A stretch of 34,226 nt of DNA from Acanthamoeba sp. SK_2022b (taxonomy: Eukaryota; Discosea; Longamoebia; Acanthamoebidae), in assembly GCA_027943245.1 (NCBI GenBank), contig JANDJZ010000138.1, positions 1 through 34,226 on the forward strand, read 5' to 3'. Positions 21,506 to 30,252 of this stretch are shown here, piece after piece. A model generated the notes under the pieces. The model made no database searches, was not told the origin of the DNA, and saw nothing but the letters and a program-made list of their open reading frames with translations. Both the position numbers and the translations under genes were made by a program. How positions within the stretch are numbered: the first letter of the stretch is position 1; every line of letters starts with the position of its first letter.

Positions 21506-22640
21506 CTAGACGCTGCTGCTGCTGGCCACCCATGGCCACGTGAAGGAGAACAGGTCGACTGAAACAACAAAGCTGAACAGAAAGAGGGAGAGGTCGGCAA
21601 ACACGCGACCGAAAACCGGAGGCGACAAGAACCGCATCCACCCTTTGGTGGTGGTCGAAGGCTCCTGCCGTGGGCCCTGCGTGTGGGCCGAACGAACATG
21701 ATCGTGAGCTAAGGCCGGCTGCCGGCCGGGCAGCAACGCGGGGGAAGCAGCGCAAACCAAAAAACGGTCACTGAGCAAGGAGACGAGTATCAGGGCAGAT
21801 TCGAGCGTGAAGAAAGGGACCAACACGGATGAGGAGCGGACGTTGAGCCAAGCCTCGGGCTCATTCGAAGCCAGAAGGCGCACGAACACGCTGCCCCTGT
21901 TCAGGTCCGCAAAAACATGATCAGTGTGACACGTGCATTCACTCGCTCAGCGAAGCAGAAAGTTGGCCGCTTGACGTACTGCATGGACGGAATGTCGCCA
22001 AGGAAGAACGCGCAGCCAAGCACGATGGCCAGCGTGATGATGCTCACCGCCGCGCTTGCTCGAGCGACGGACGGTCGGGGCTTGAGCGCTATGGTGGTGC
22101 CGGGGGCCTTCGTGAGATGAGGCAGCACCGAAGCGGCGAACTCGGCTCCGGAGATGGGGAGGAGCGACGAGGGCGATGGCAACTCCACCCCCTCCTCGAA
22201 CGTGAGTGTGCCAGTGTAAGTGCCGTGGCCGTCCTCTCCTTGCCTTGCCTCCTCTGGCGGTGGGCGAAGGCCAGCGGAAACGGTGGCCTCCTCCTCCTCC
22301 TCCTCCTTGTTTTGCGACGTGTGCCTTTGCTGGCGCGGCTCTTCCTTGGGGGTACTGTTGTTCCCTCTTGCCGTCGCTATGGGGGGAGCCGTCTCAACTG
22401 TCTGCACAACATCTGCCGCACCTTGCAGGTCCATGGCGCCGCAAGGAGATTGTGCCTAAGCGTGAGAAGATCATGATGATCATTGTCTGTTGTGTTTTTT
22501 GGGGGGGGGGTTCTACCAGTTGGTGCACCAGTTATGAGGCTCAAGCGTGACGAAGAGCCAGCAAGGATTCGTTGCCTCCGACGCTCGCGGAGCAACCGTT
22601 CCTTCTCCTTTCGTGCTGCCGCTTCTGCTGCGTCCGCCAT
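21506..22640 (-). CDS. GET2/CAML-like ER receptor for tail-anchored protein insertion
   Basis: The start ATG 22638-22640 gives MADAAEAAARKEKERLL followed by RERRRQRILAGSSSRLSLI and TG. This Arg-rich helix, a short gap and a second amphipathic helix form the cytosolic Get3-binding signature of yeast Get2 and animal CAML. An intron (about 22514-22455) follows, then a long disordered acidic/polar linker. The C-terminal part has three hydrophobic segments: AAVSIITLAIVLGCAFFLG (about 22020), SSVLVPFFTLESALILVSLL (about 21810) and DLSLFLFSFVVSVDLF (about 21555). A small intron near 21950-21905 is needed to join the first and second. Family knowledge: with GET1/WRB it takes tail-anchored proteins from Get3 and inserts them into the ER membrane. 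GET2 homologues are poorly conserved outside this motif, so the call rests on motif plus topology. Confidence 0.75.
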
Positions 22641-22705
22641 CTCTCTCTCTCCTTTCCCCTTTTGTTTTCTCGTGTTCTTTTGTAATTTTAATCCTCTCTT
22701 AATCC

Positions 22706-24880
22706 TCACGGGAGGAGGGACGATAAGGGCGCGTCCACCGGCGAGAGAACCTCTAACAGCTGGCGGTAAGGGTCGTCATCGGTACTCTCCCCTTCTTGGT
22801 CGACCGCCAATGCTGTGAGGGAAGGGCAGATGGGTTGCACTGACTGGGACTGCTGTTGCTGCGCAGGCGGGAGGGCCCACGGCGAACCGAACCCAAGCAC
22901 CTGACTAAGATCGCGCCACTCTTGCTTCTCCCTCCTATAGATCTGGTCTCGATAGAGTTGCATTCGTTGCTGCTGCTGATCGACAGACAAGGTTTGTGGC
23001 TTTGGGAAACCCAGCGACTCTGAGAACCGACGCATCAGCACACCTACAGCACAATAGCGTAATAAATGGGGGCAAAGGGATCGAGCAGGCACCAAGAACG
23101 ACCCACGGCGGAGGCGTTCTGTCGAACACCTGATCTGCACACATCACAGTATAGCGCGGCTGCACAAAGCCAAGCCAATCAGCGATTGAAGTGAGACGAG
23201 CAGTGCGAGTGTGTACCTGTCCGTCTCCTTTGTAGAAGATCTGAAGTCGTGCCGCTAGCTTGATTAAGTTGCTCCCTTTGTCCAACACTTGGATTTCAGC
23301 ATTACCAATCTCACTCACACCCCATCGTTTCCTGCCACAAGATCTCAACTTTAGCCAAGTGCGCGTGTGGCCATCGTGATGAACCTGAGTGCTCAGCGCA
23401 CCCGTGTTGATAGATCTGTGCTCGGAATTTGAGCTTGTCTCTTGTGCCCATCACAAGGACACACTTGGTCCCTATAAGCTCGTACTGTTGTTGTGGTGGT
23501 TGCATTGTGGTGGTATTGTGGTGTTGTTGGTGTTGTTGTTGCAGTTTGCGTGAGATACACAAACTCCAAACCACCTAACCCAACTAATCGCATGGGAAAG
23601 GCACCAGCGAATAGGCCGTAAGGGCACAGAAGCTTGGATTAGCGAAGGGCACACAACTGTTGTCCATGTCGACAACCCAAACTGGTTTCCTGTGACACAT
23701 GCGAAGGGTCGGGTGTGAGCCGGAAAATTGTGAACCTCGCCAGGCGATCGAGAAGGAGCACCGTACTGAAGGTCGGTGGCTACGAATGGTATCTGCGCCA
23801 TGTCATAGTCCTGGAGAAAGGGAAAGCACCACCATCGTTCCATCATCACGCTGCTCTTCTCCCCGTCATCGTCGAATCCTCCTCCTTCAAGGTGTGCCGA
23901 GCGGTGTGGGATCGTGACACGCAGATGAGAATCGAGACCAGGAAGTAGTTGAAAGTGCTGGAGGTCGAGCATGAAGCTGTCAGTCTCTCGCTGGCGCTTC
24001 TTGAGCTCACTGTTGTCCTCCTCTAACTGCAACATCTTGAGCTTTATCTGGTCGATATCTTTCATAAGCACGGTCAGGCTCGAGGCTGTGATCTCATCGT
24101 CCTCCCCTTCAGCGCGCTGTGTGAAGCTAAGAGAAAGCAGTGGCGACACTTGAGTAAGGTCGGGAGAGGGCAAGGACGAGGTAGAAGGAGCAGATGTGGG
24201 AAACGATGAGGATCTAAGGGAGATGTTGTTGATGGTGGTAGCTGGCCGAGAAACGCCAGGGCCCACCTCTTCTGTCGGAGTGTAGAATGTCGTCAGCTTG
24301 TCTTGGGTGGTTGCTGCGGCTGCCGTTGTCATCAGGAGCGGAGGTGCAAGTGTTGTCTTCATATACGGCGGTCGTGGCTCAGCCTGCTTTGCCGGTTGTG
24401 CGCGAGGCTTGACGTCCACCAACCCTTTGTTGCCGGTAATTAAAAAAACAAAAAAAAAAACAAAAAAAAAACAAAAACAAAAACAAAAAAAAAGGGTGCC
24501 TCGTAATCTCTTCAGGTTGTGTGTGAGTACCTGGAGGTGCTGCATACCTCTGACGTCGGGGTCGCCCTCTTGGCCGGGGCTGGCGGAAGCAGTTGTGGCC
24601 AAGGCCTAACCACAAGCACCGGCCACATGGCTCCACCCTGGTGCGCCCCAAAGTAAGCCCGCCAGGCGGGCGGGTTGTGATAAAGTGCAGGAGTACGCAC
24701 CCATCGCACACAACCCCCGCCAGATGGCACGGAACACAAGCACACATAGGCAAACTGTTTGCGTACTGGATGGGTTGAGCAAATGTGCCCGCAGAGCGGA
24801 CACCGAAAACCAAATCCTTGATTTGGAGTTGCTGTGTGTTGTCATTCGCGGAGGGAGTTTGTTTTCGATTCCCAATATGA
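22706..24880 (-). CDS. Coiled-coil protein with PAS-like domain
   Basis: The stop is at 22706, only 65 bases from the start of the GET2-like gene. The 5' end is uncertain. A Cys-containing stretch (FRCPLCGHICSTHPVRKQFA, about 24805-24750) may be an early exon. A Thr/Ser/Pro-rich region follows (about 24420-24130), then a coiled coil (MKDIDQIKLKMLQLEEDNSE, about 24060-23990). A later exon reads VWVVDMDNSCVPFANPSFCA and then LTAYSL, and splices in frame to YELIGTKCVLVMG (about 23672-23610 joined to about 23490). This matches the PAS-domain pattern of a residue pair, ANPxF, LTxYS and ELIG. Further exons include GNAEIQVLDKGSNLIKLAAR and a Gln-rich C-terminus. A coiled coil directly before PAS is common in sensor or bZIP-like regulators, but I see no basic DNA-binding region. 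Gene confident, class moderate, exon map approximate. Confidence 0.55.
24448..24492. repeat. A-rich tract interrupted by C, intronic
   Basis: On the coding strand this is a long T-run interrupted by single G residues. It sits upstream of a probable CAAAG acceptor of the coiled-coil/PAS gene and would act as its polypyrimidine tract. Confidence 0.8.
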
Positions 24881-25127
24881 GCAGGAGAAGCTACCTATAG
24901 GTGGCGAATTGTAAGAAACGGACCGTTTCTCTCTTTATCTCGGATTGGCCAACATCTCGCGCCAAGCTCCTAGCGGTTCGCGTAACCTGCTGTGCTTCCG
25001 GCTCATGCTTTCTTCTGATAATAAAAATCGTGCTTGACATCGGAGTTTTGCTCCAGCGAGACAACGACAAAGGCGACGCCTTCGGCGCCTTTGAGGCGAC
25101 AAGTTAGTTGAAGCCTTCCACAACATC
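24881..25127. promoter_or_regulatory. Divergent upstream region of the glycosyltransferase gene
   Basis: The region lies between the uncertain 5' end of the PAS-like gene and ATG 25128. A short inverted repeat (AAAGGCG at 25069-25075 and CGCCTTT at 25086-25092) lies about 40 bases before the start, in the presumed 5' UTR. Confidence 0.4.
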
Positions 25128-26189
25128 ATGATGTTCTCGCGCAAGGAGTGGCGGCTGCGTGCTACCTTGCTTATCGTCTGTGCCGTAGTCTCCGGGCTTG
25201 TCTTCTCCGTATTACGGATTCAGGACGTGGAAATCGTGGTCCCGCTCAGCCTCACTACCTCCGACCCCGCACCGCCGCCGAGGGCAGCTCTTTCCATGGC
25301 TCTAGTGGCTGGCGGCTGTATGTGCCCAAAGGACAAGGGTCATTTTATGGCAGTAGTTTCTGTCTTCAAGCAGGAGAGCATGACCATGAAGGAATGGCTC
25401 GACCACTATCTCTGGCAGGTAAAATCGATGGTCCCCTCTGTACGTGTCACCCGCTTCTTCATTAACTCTAATAATGAAGGTCTCGTTATTTTTCTGTAGG
25501 GAGTGGACCATTTCTTCCTGGTTGACAACAACAGCACGGACAACCCCTTGGCCGTCCTCCAGCCCTACATCGACTGTGGGCTCGTCACCTACTCGTTGGA
25601 AAAGGAGAGGCACGTCCAGAAACAGCTGCTTCAACACATGTTCGCCTCGGCCCAGGCGGCGGGCTATGAGTGGGTGGTGGATGCCGACCTCGATGAGTTC
25701 TGGTTCGCCACGCAGCCCAACGCCACGCTCAAATCCGTGCTGGCCGACAAGTCGCTGCCATTTGCCCACGCCGACGCCGTGGTTGGTCGCTGGTGGATGT
25801 TCGGCACGTCTGGCGCTGTCCAACAGCCCCAGTCAGTGCGGCGAGCCAACGTTCACCGGTGGCCCGAGGAGCATGTCAACACCAAGTGGATAGCCCGCAC
25901 CGCCCCTGGTCGCATAGATCAGTCCCACCTCGGTATGCACTGGGCCGACGGCATGAGCGCTAACTCAGTCAAGGACCTGCGGGGCCTCATCCGGCTGAAC
26001 CACTACCCGCTTCAGTCGAAGGAGTTCTTCGCCAAGGTCAAGATGACCCGCGGCAGCGCCAACACTCCAGTGTTCGACCGTGTGCGCACCTGGGACTACT
26101 TTGAGGCTTACAACGCGCCAGCAACGTTTGAGGACCGTTTACTGGCCGACAAAGTCGCTCCTTCCCAATCCTGGTGTGCCAGCCCTTGA
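25128..26189 (+). CDS. Type II membrane glycosyltransferase (Glyco_tranf_2_4/GT92-like)
   Basis: Two exons (25128-25418 and 25500-26189, GT-AG, phase 0) give a 326-residue protein. After a short basic cytosolic start (MMFSRKEWRLR), residues 11-31 (ATLLIVCAVVSGLVFSVL) form one signal anchor, giving Golgi/ER type II topology. The lumenal domain begins with VVSVFKQESMTMKEWLDHYL, then GVDHFFLVDNNSTDNPLAVL, then WVVDADLDEFW with the Asp-rich metal/nucleotide-sugar motif. These three blocks in this order are characteristic of the glycosyltransferase 2-like/GT92 group. NHYPLQSKEFFAKVKM near the C-terminus fits the family's conserved HY-S-EF-K segment. Donor and acceptor sugars cannot be deduced. Composition is CpG-rich right up to the stop, and the next sequence is sharply different. 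Confidence 0.88.
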
Positions 26190-27864
26190 ATCTCCTCCAC
26201 TTAAAAAAAAAGGGGCTGTTAATTTGGTTTTTCCGGTTTCCTGATTCGGTTCTGCTTGCCAGCATCTCCGCCTTTTTTTATAATTCGGAAAAAAAAATAA
26301 TAATTGTTTGCCTTGCAGGTGGAGATTGTTGAGTCTGTGAGAAAAAGAGGGAGAAGGAGGAAGGACAAGGACAAGCCCAGTTTTTGGGTCCTTACTTGAA
26401 GACACTTAAGAGTGAAGTGGTCTGTGGAAGCTCTGTTCTTTTTGCTGTGCAAAGAAACAGGTGAGGCATCACATTCTGAACTTCAATGAACCCAAGGTTA
26501 TTGATGCTCATGCAAGTTTTAAGAATTCTGTTCAACCTTCTTTGAGTTCTTCAACTACACTGGTTACTTTATCTTACACATGAGCTTACAGGCTAAGCAG
26601 GTTTAATGACCACCTTTTCCAGTCAAGAGGTGAAGGAGATGAAGAAAGTGCAGCAAGAGTGCTGTGAAATCACAGTAACTAGGACATCACAGAAACTGCC
26701 ATTACCACTGTGACCTCCTGACATGTCTTAAAAAACAGATTGTGCTTCATGACACCATTGCGACCATCTCTAATTGGCACCCTACCCACAACATCACCAG
26801 AAGCCAAGCATCTTCACCTCCAGTTCTTGGTGCACATGTTATCTGGCTATCCAGCCACTGTACCTGAGTTAGAAGCCCAAATATATTTATCTATTTTTCT
26901 CCCATTTAAAGGAGTCAGAAATGGCCAACTACCTTGCACTCAAAAATGGAGATTTCAGAAAAAAGTAACAATGTCACTTTTTAACAAACCTAAAAACTAG
27001 TGTACATGATGGCAAGGTTGAAGGTACTTGACATGTACATGTGGACTGGAGCACAAGATGATGGTCTATTCACAGGTGAAGAGTTATTACAAATTTCAGA
27101 TGATCAAAGTCAGGGTATCTTGCAACACCCCTGCTCTTTCATCAAATGCAAAACCACATGCAAGTACTGAACCATGGGGCACAGCTCCTTCTGTTCCATG
27201 TTCTTTCCATCTACCATTGGAGGAGATCCACCAGTGCGCTTGCAAACGTCAGTGCTGCACTGAGATGATTTTGCCAATCCAGAAGTCATATGTTGTTTCA
27301 TCACTGTATGGACATACAGCAACCCAGAGGTCAGGGGCAAAGTTCAAGTTTTTTACAGTTGGTGCAGTTCTGCTCTGCACAAGGCGCACACAAGTTTGCA
27401 GTCAGGTGAATGAGCTGTCCTGTGGCGCAGCAAGTTGAGGGTGTGGGGACAGTCCATCAAAGATGGCAGTGTCACAGACTGGGTCTAAAGATGACAGGCT
27501 TGCTTCATGCAGCTCAAAGAGATCAGCCCATTCTCCAAGCTCAGCTGCAGTGAATAGAGGTTCCCAGCAGTTGTCATGTAGGTCTTGAATGACATCAGAG
27601 GGTAAGGGCAAGGGAAGGATTTTGTATGGAGCTGATGGTGTTGTTGATGTTAGCTCACACATGAGATGGTACATCACAAGATTGTTTGTAAACCTTTGGG
27701 AATGGATCTGAGCTCCTATTTGCCGAGCTAGCTCTTTGCATAAATGACTGGACCATCATTTGATAGTTGAGGAGGAAAATGACAACAACCCACTACACCA
27801 CAAGTTTGCATTATTTGCAATTAATCCAATATACATATGTTACCATAATCATCAAACAACAAGA

Positions 27865-27937
27865 TCCCCTGTGGTGTAGTTGGCTAGCATTTCCGCCTGT
27901 CACGCGGACGACCCGGGTTCAAATCCCGGCGGGGGAG
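27865..27937 (+). tRNA. tRNA-Asp (anticodon GTC)
   Basis: A complete 73-base cloverleaf. Acceptor stem TCCCCTG pairs with CGGGGGA (one T-G pair), with discriminator G at 937. Anticodon stem TCCGC/GCGGA encloses loop CTGTCAC, with anticodon GTC at positions 34-36. T arm is CCGGG-TTCAAAT-CCCGG. The A box (TGGTGTAGTTGG) and B box (GGTTCAAATCC) are intact. No intron and no encoded CCA, as usual for a nuclear gene. Roughly eight CG dinucleotides survive inside it although the surrounding sequence has almost none, so it is under selection and probably active. A T run (TTTTT at about 27945-27950) just downstream fits RNA polymerase III termination. Confidence 0.97.
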
Positions 27938-27956
27938 GAATATACTTTTTGTGCTG

Positions 27957-28018
27957 CTTGGTTGGTGTTGCCACTGCCACTTGTTGCTGGCTGATTGGGT
28001 TAGTCCATTGTGTTACTA
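27957..28018. repeat. Degenerate direct repeat A, possible LTR remnant
   Basis: TTGGTTGGTGTTGCC followed by CACTTGTTGCTGGCTGA and GTTAGTCCA, then TGTTACT. It resembles the segment at about 29940-30011 in the same orientation with several gaps. It begins 20 bases after the tRNA. Confidence 0.45.
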
Positions 28019-28959
28019 CAGGGACAGATCATGGTGATAGATGAACTTGGTCTTCCAAGGGTGATTGTGGGTGCTCCAGTGGTGCTTCTTGCACTTCTCA
28101 GGTGAATTAAACAACAAGAAAGCTTGCAAGTAGGCTCTGAAGAAGGTGGGTGCAGAAGATAATTTTTTCATTTTCTAATCTTTGTGAGGGAGCAGGCTAC
28201 CAGTGAAAATGAATAAAAGGTGACAATACCATTGTGTATGCCTGCATGATGACAACATACCATCATGAACTCCTCCTTCAGTCTTGGAGCACATATGGTA
28301 AACTGCCTGGGACCATCCACAGAAGTTGCCACTGGCTATGCTCATGTGTGAGCAGTGAAATCAGCCCACCCATCTAAATTGCTCAGAGCACCGCCATTAA
28401 GTGCAAGAGGATTAGGATGGGTATGTACCACAGCAATTGAATCAGGCTCATCAGCTGGTTCTGCCTTGTTGTGTACCAGTGGTGAGGTATCAGGGCTGAA
28501 ACATTGCAGAGCACCACATTGAATTGTGGTTTTGACCTGTTGCAAGGGAGACAGCAGCACCTGTCAAATCTTGTTGTGCTGATCAGTCACTTCATCCTAT
28601 ATCCTTGGCCATTTTGTAGGTGCACATGTATGCAATGGTATTGGTAATATTATCCATGTTCAATCCATACCAGCATTGAAGAACTCCTTGCTCATATCAG
28701 GGCATTTGCTCTGTACCCAGGTATCAGACAGGTGCTGTCTACAGAAAAAGAGTCTCATTTTCCTTAACACTTGGTTAGTTGCGCAATTTCTGATAATAGC
28801 AGAGATATTCCTGCAGCATTGGCATTGTCCAGTTGGGTGGTTGAGGACTACATACATGTATGTGTAAGTGGTCAATGATTGTGATGCATGAAGGATGTAA
28901 TTGCTGTGTTTGGGAATGTACTCTGGAGTCAAGGAATTTCTCCCAAAGGATCTGCTTGT

Positions 28960-29969
28960 GGCCACCCTGCATTACCCAGTAATCCTTGTTGGCCAATATG
29001 TCCTTGATGCTGAAGAACTCCTCCCATTCATTTCATTGTGATGGATGGCAGCTTTGTAAAAAAAGTGATTTGGCTCCTAGGTGGGTAGCTGCATGTCTGT
29101 GTCACTCAGTCCCTCCTGTTAAAATGGAAGATATGATCAACACCATGGGTGGCCACATAATGCAGGGGTGTAAATTGGCAATGTCACATACCCAGCCAAA
29201 TTTTTGTCCTGAAGATACCAAGATCAGAGATTGGTGCCATTGTCATGGGGGATACAGTTGTAGAGGAGAGTGGCCATTTGCAGGACCTTGCCCCAGTGAG
29301 GCTGGAGTTGCTCAGTAGACAGTGGACTATGGTGAGGATTGTTTGGTTGAAAATGCTCAGCTGTGCTGTTGTGTTTGGGGGATTTTGATGCTGCAGATGT
29401 TGAATGCCCATACTGGTGAGGAGAGGCTGGAACTTGTGGCTGCTGTACTCACCACCATGGTCTGATTGGAGTGATGGTGTTTGCAAAATATGCTGGGGTG
29501 ATGTAGTTGCCAAAGTCGTTGACCATGTCCCAGAGTGTGCAGAAATGAGTAAGTATGTCACTTTAATGAACCCAAAAGTGCATGTGCATGTACATACACA
29601 GATTGGCAGATAGTCAGTGAACCAGGCATGGGAGGATGCCATGTGGGAGCCTCTGCCCAAGTTAAGGTACCAGACATTAGTGTGGTTGTATGTTGTGGCT
29701 AGAGCACTGCCAACAGTAACAAGTGCATGCATGGATGTGCTGTCATTCATGCAGACAGCATTGTGGTGGTTCTGGTTGTGGATGTGAACAGTACTTTGGA
29801 CTGGAGGTAGGCCTTGAGTTGGGCATAGTGTTGGAACTTGCTTGCTTGGGGCAGCGTGGAGATGTGTTTGGTCAACATGATGTGTTTGTGTTTGAGCAAG
29901 GGCCAGAGGTTTAAGTGTGGGCCCATAACCTATTGTGATTGGTTGGTGTGTTGACATTGCCAGCACCAC
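28960..29969 (-). pseudogene. Ty1/copia retrotransposon remnant (gag-pre-integrase and integrase)
   Basis: On the minus strand an open stretch ending at 29184 still reads like a copia polyprotein. VWYLNLGRGSHMASSHAWF corresponds to the protease-type W-x-L-D-S-G-A-x-HM segment, and LQSDHGGEYSSHKFQPLL then GIQHLQHQNPPNT to the integrase core (family: RSDNGGEY, GI-H, P-QN). Key residues are altered: Asn to His in SDNGGEY, and the PQNG motif is lost. Further downstream (29040-28900) another frame reads EEFFSIKDILANKDYWVM, possibly the start of the reverse transcriptase region, but stops and frame changes follow and no YVDD motif was seen. It is an old, inactive copy in CpG-depleted DNA. Confidence 0.7.
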
Positions 29970-30011
29970 TTGCCACTGGCTGAGGGTTGGTCCATGATGA
30001 CTCTGTTACTG
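29940..30011. repeat. Degenerate direct repeat B, possible LTR remnant
   Basis: TTGGTTGGTGTGTTG, CACTTGCCACTGGCTGA, GGTTGGTCCA and TGTTACT occur in the same order as in repeat A at 27957. Together they bracket the copia-like integrase remnant. Confidence 0.45.
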
Positions 30012-30121
30012 CACCACCTTAACATATTGAGCCTTGGTCTATATATGTAGATTTTGTTATGCATGATGATGCAGACTGTTCCTTGCTGGAGCCGTGGGCT
30101 AACATCTTGGTAAACATGGTT

Positions 30122-30252
30122 CAATAGGACATGCCAATGATTGGCATTAATGTCAAGTCGGCACTTGCGCGACGACAAACGTAGCCGAAATAGTTTGCAC
30201 TGCTGGCGGCAAGCGTTTTTTTTTTGCCTTTAGAATTCACAAACTGCCCCAC
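30122..30252 (+). promoter_or_regulatory. Upstream region of the XPA-NADAR gene
   Basis: CpG-rich composition returns abruptly at about 30155, 100 bases before the ATG at 30253. A T run (30216-30224) precedes the start. This short region is all that separates the gene from the silenced-looking block. Confidence 0.4.

Larger units (their letters stand above)
26190..30121. other. CpG-depleted, AT-richer transposon-derived block
   Basis: No intact protein gene. Between 26461 and 30120 I count only 11 CG dinucleotides outside the tRNA, whereas single 60-base lines of the flanking glycosyltransferase gene hold up to seven. TG and CA are abundant, the expected product of deaminating methylated CG. 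The block includes a decayed copia-like element (about 27957-30011), an intact tRNA-Asp and, at 26190-27860, sequence in which no family is recognisable. Frames there (for example 27402-27677 minus, 27028-27438 plus) are short and without motifs. Confidence 0.8.

Noticed and set aside
25069..25092. Inverted repeat AAAGGCG/CGCCTTT upstream of the glycosyltransferase
   Set aside because: Seven-base arms are too short to claim a regulatory hairpin in GC-rich DNA.
26740..27000. Short open frames in the CpG-poor block as small genes
   Set aside because: AT-rich and low in CpG, without motifs, and in unrelated frames. They fit decayed repeat DNA.
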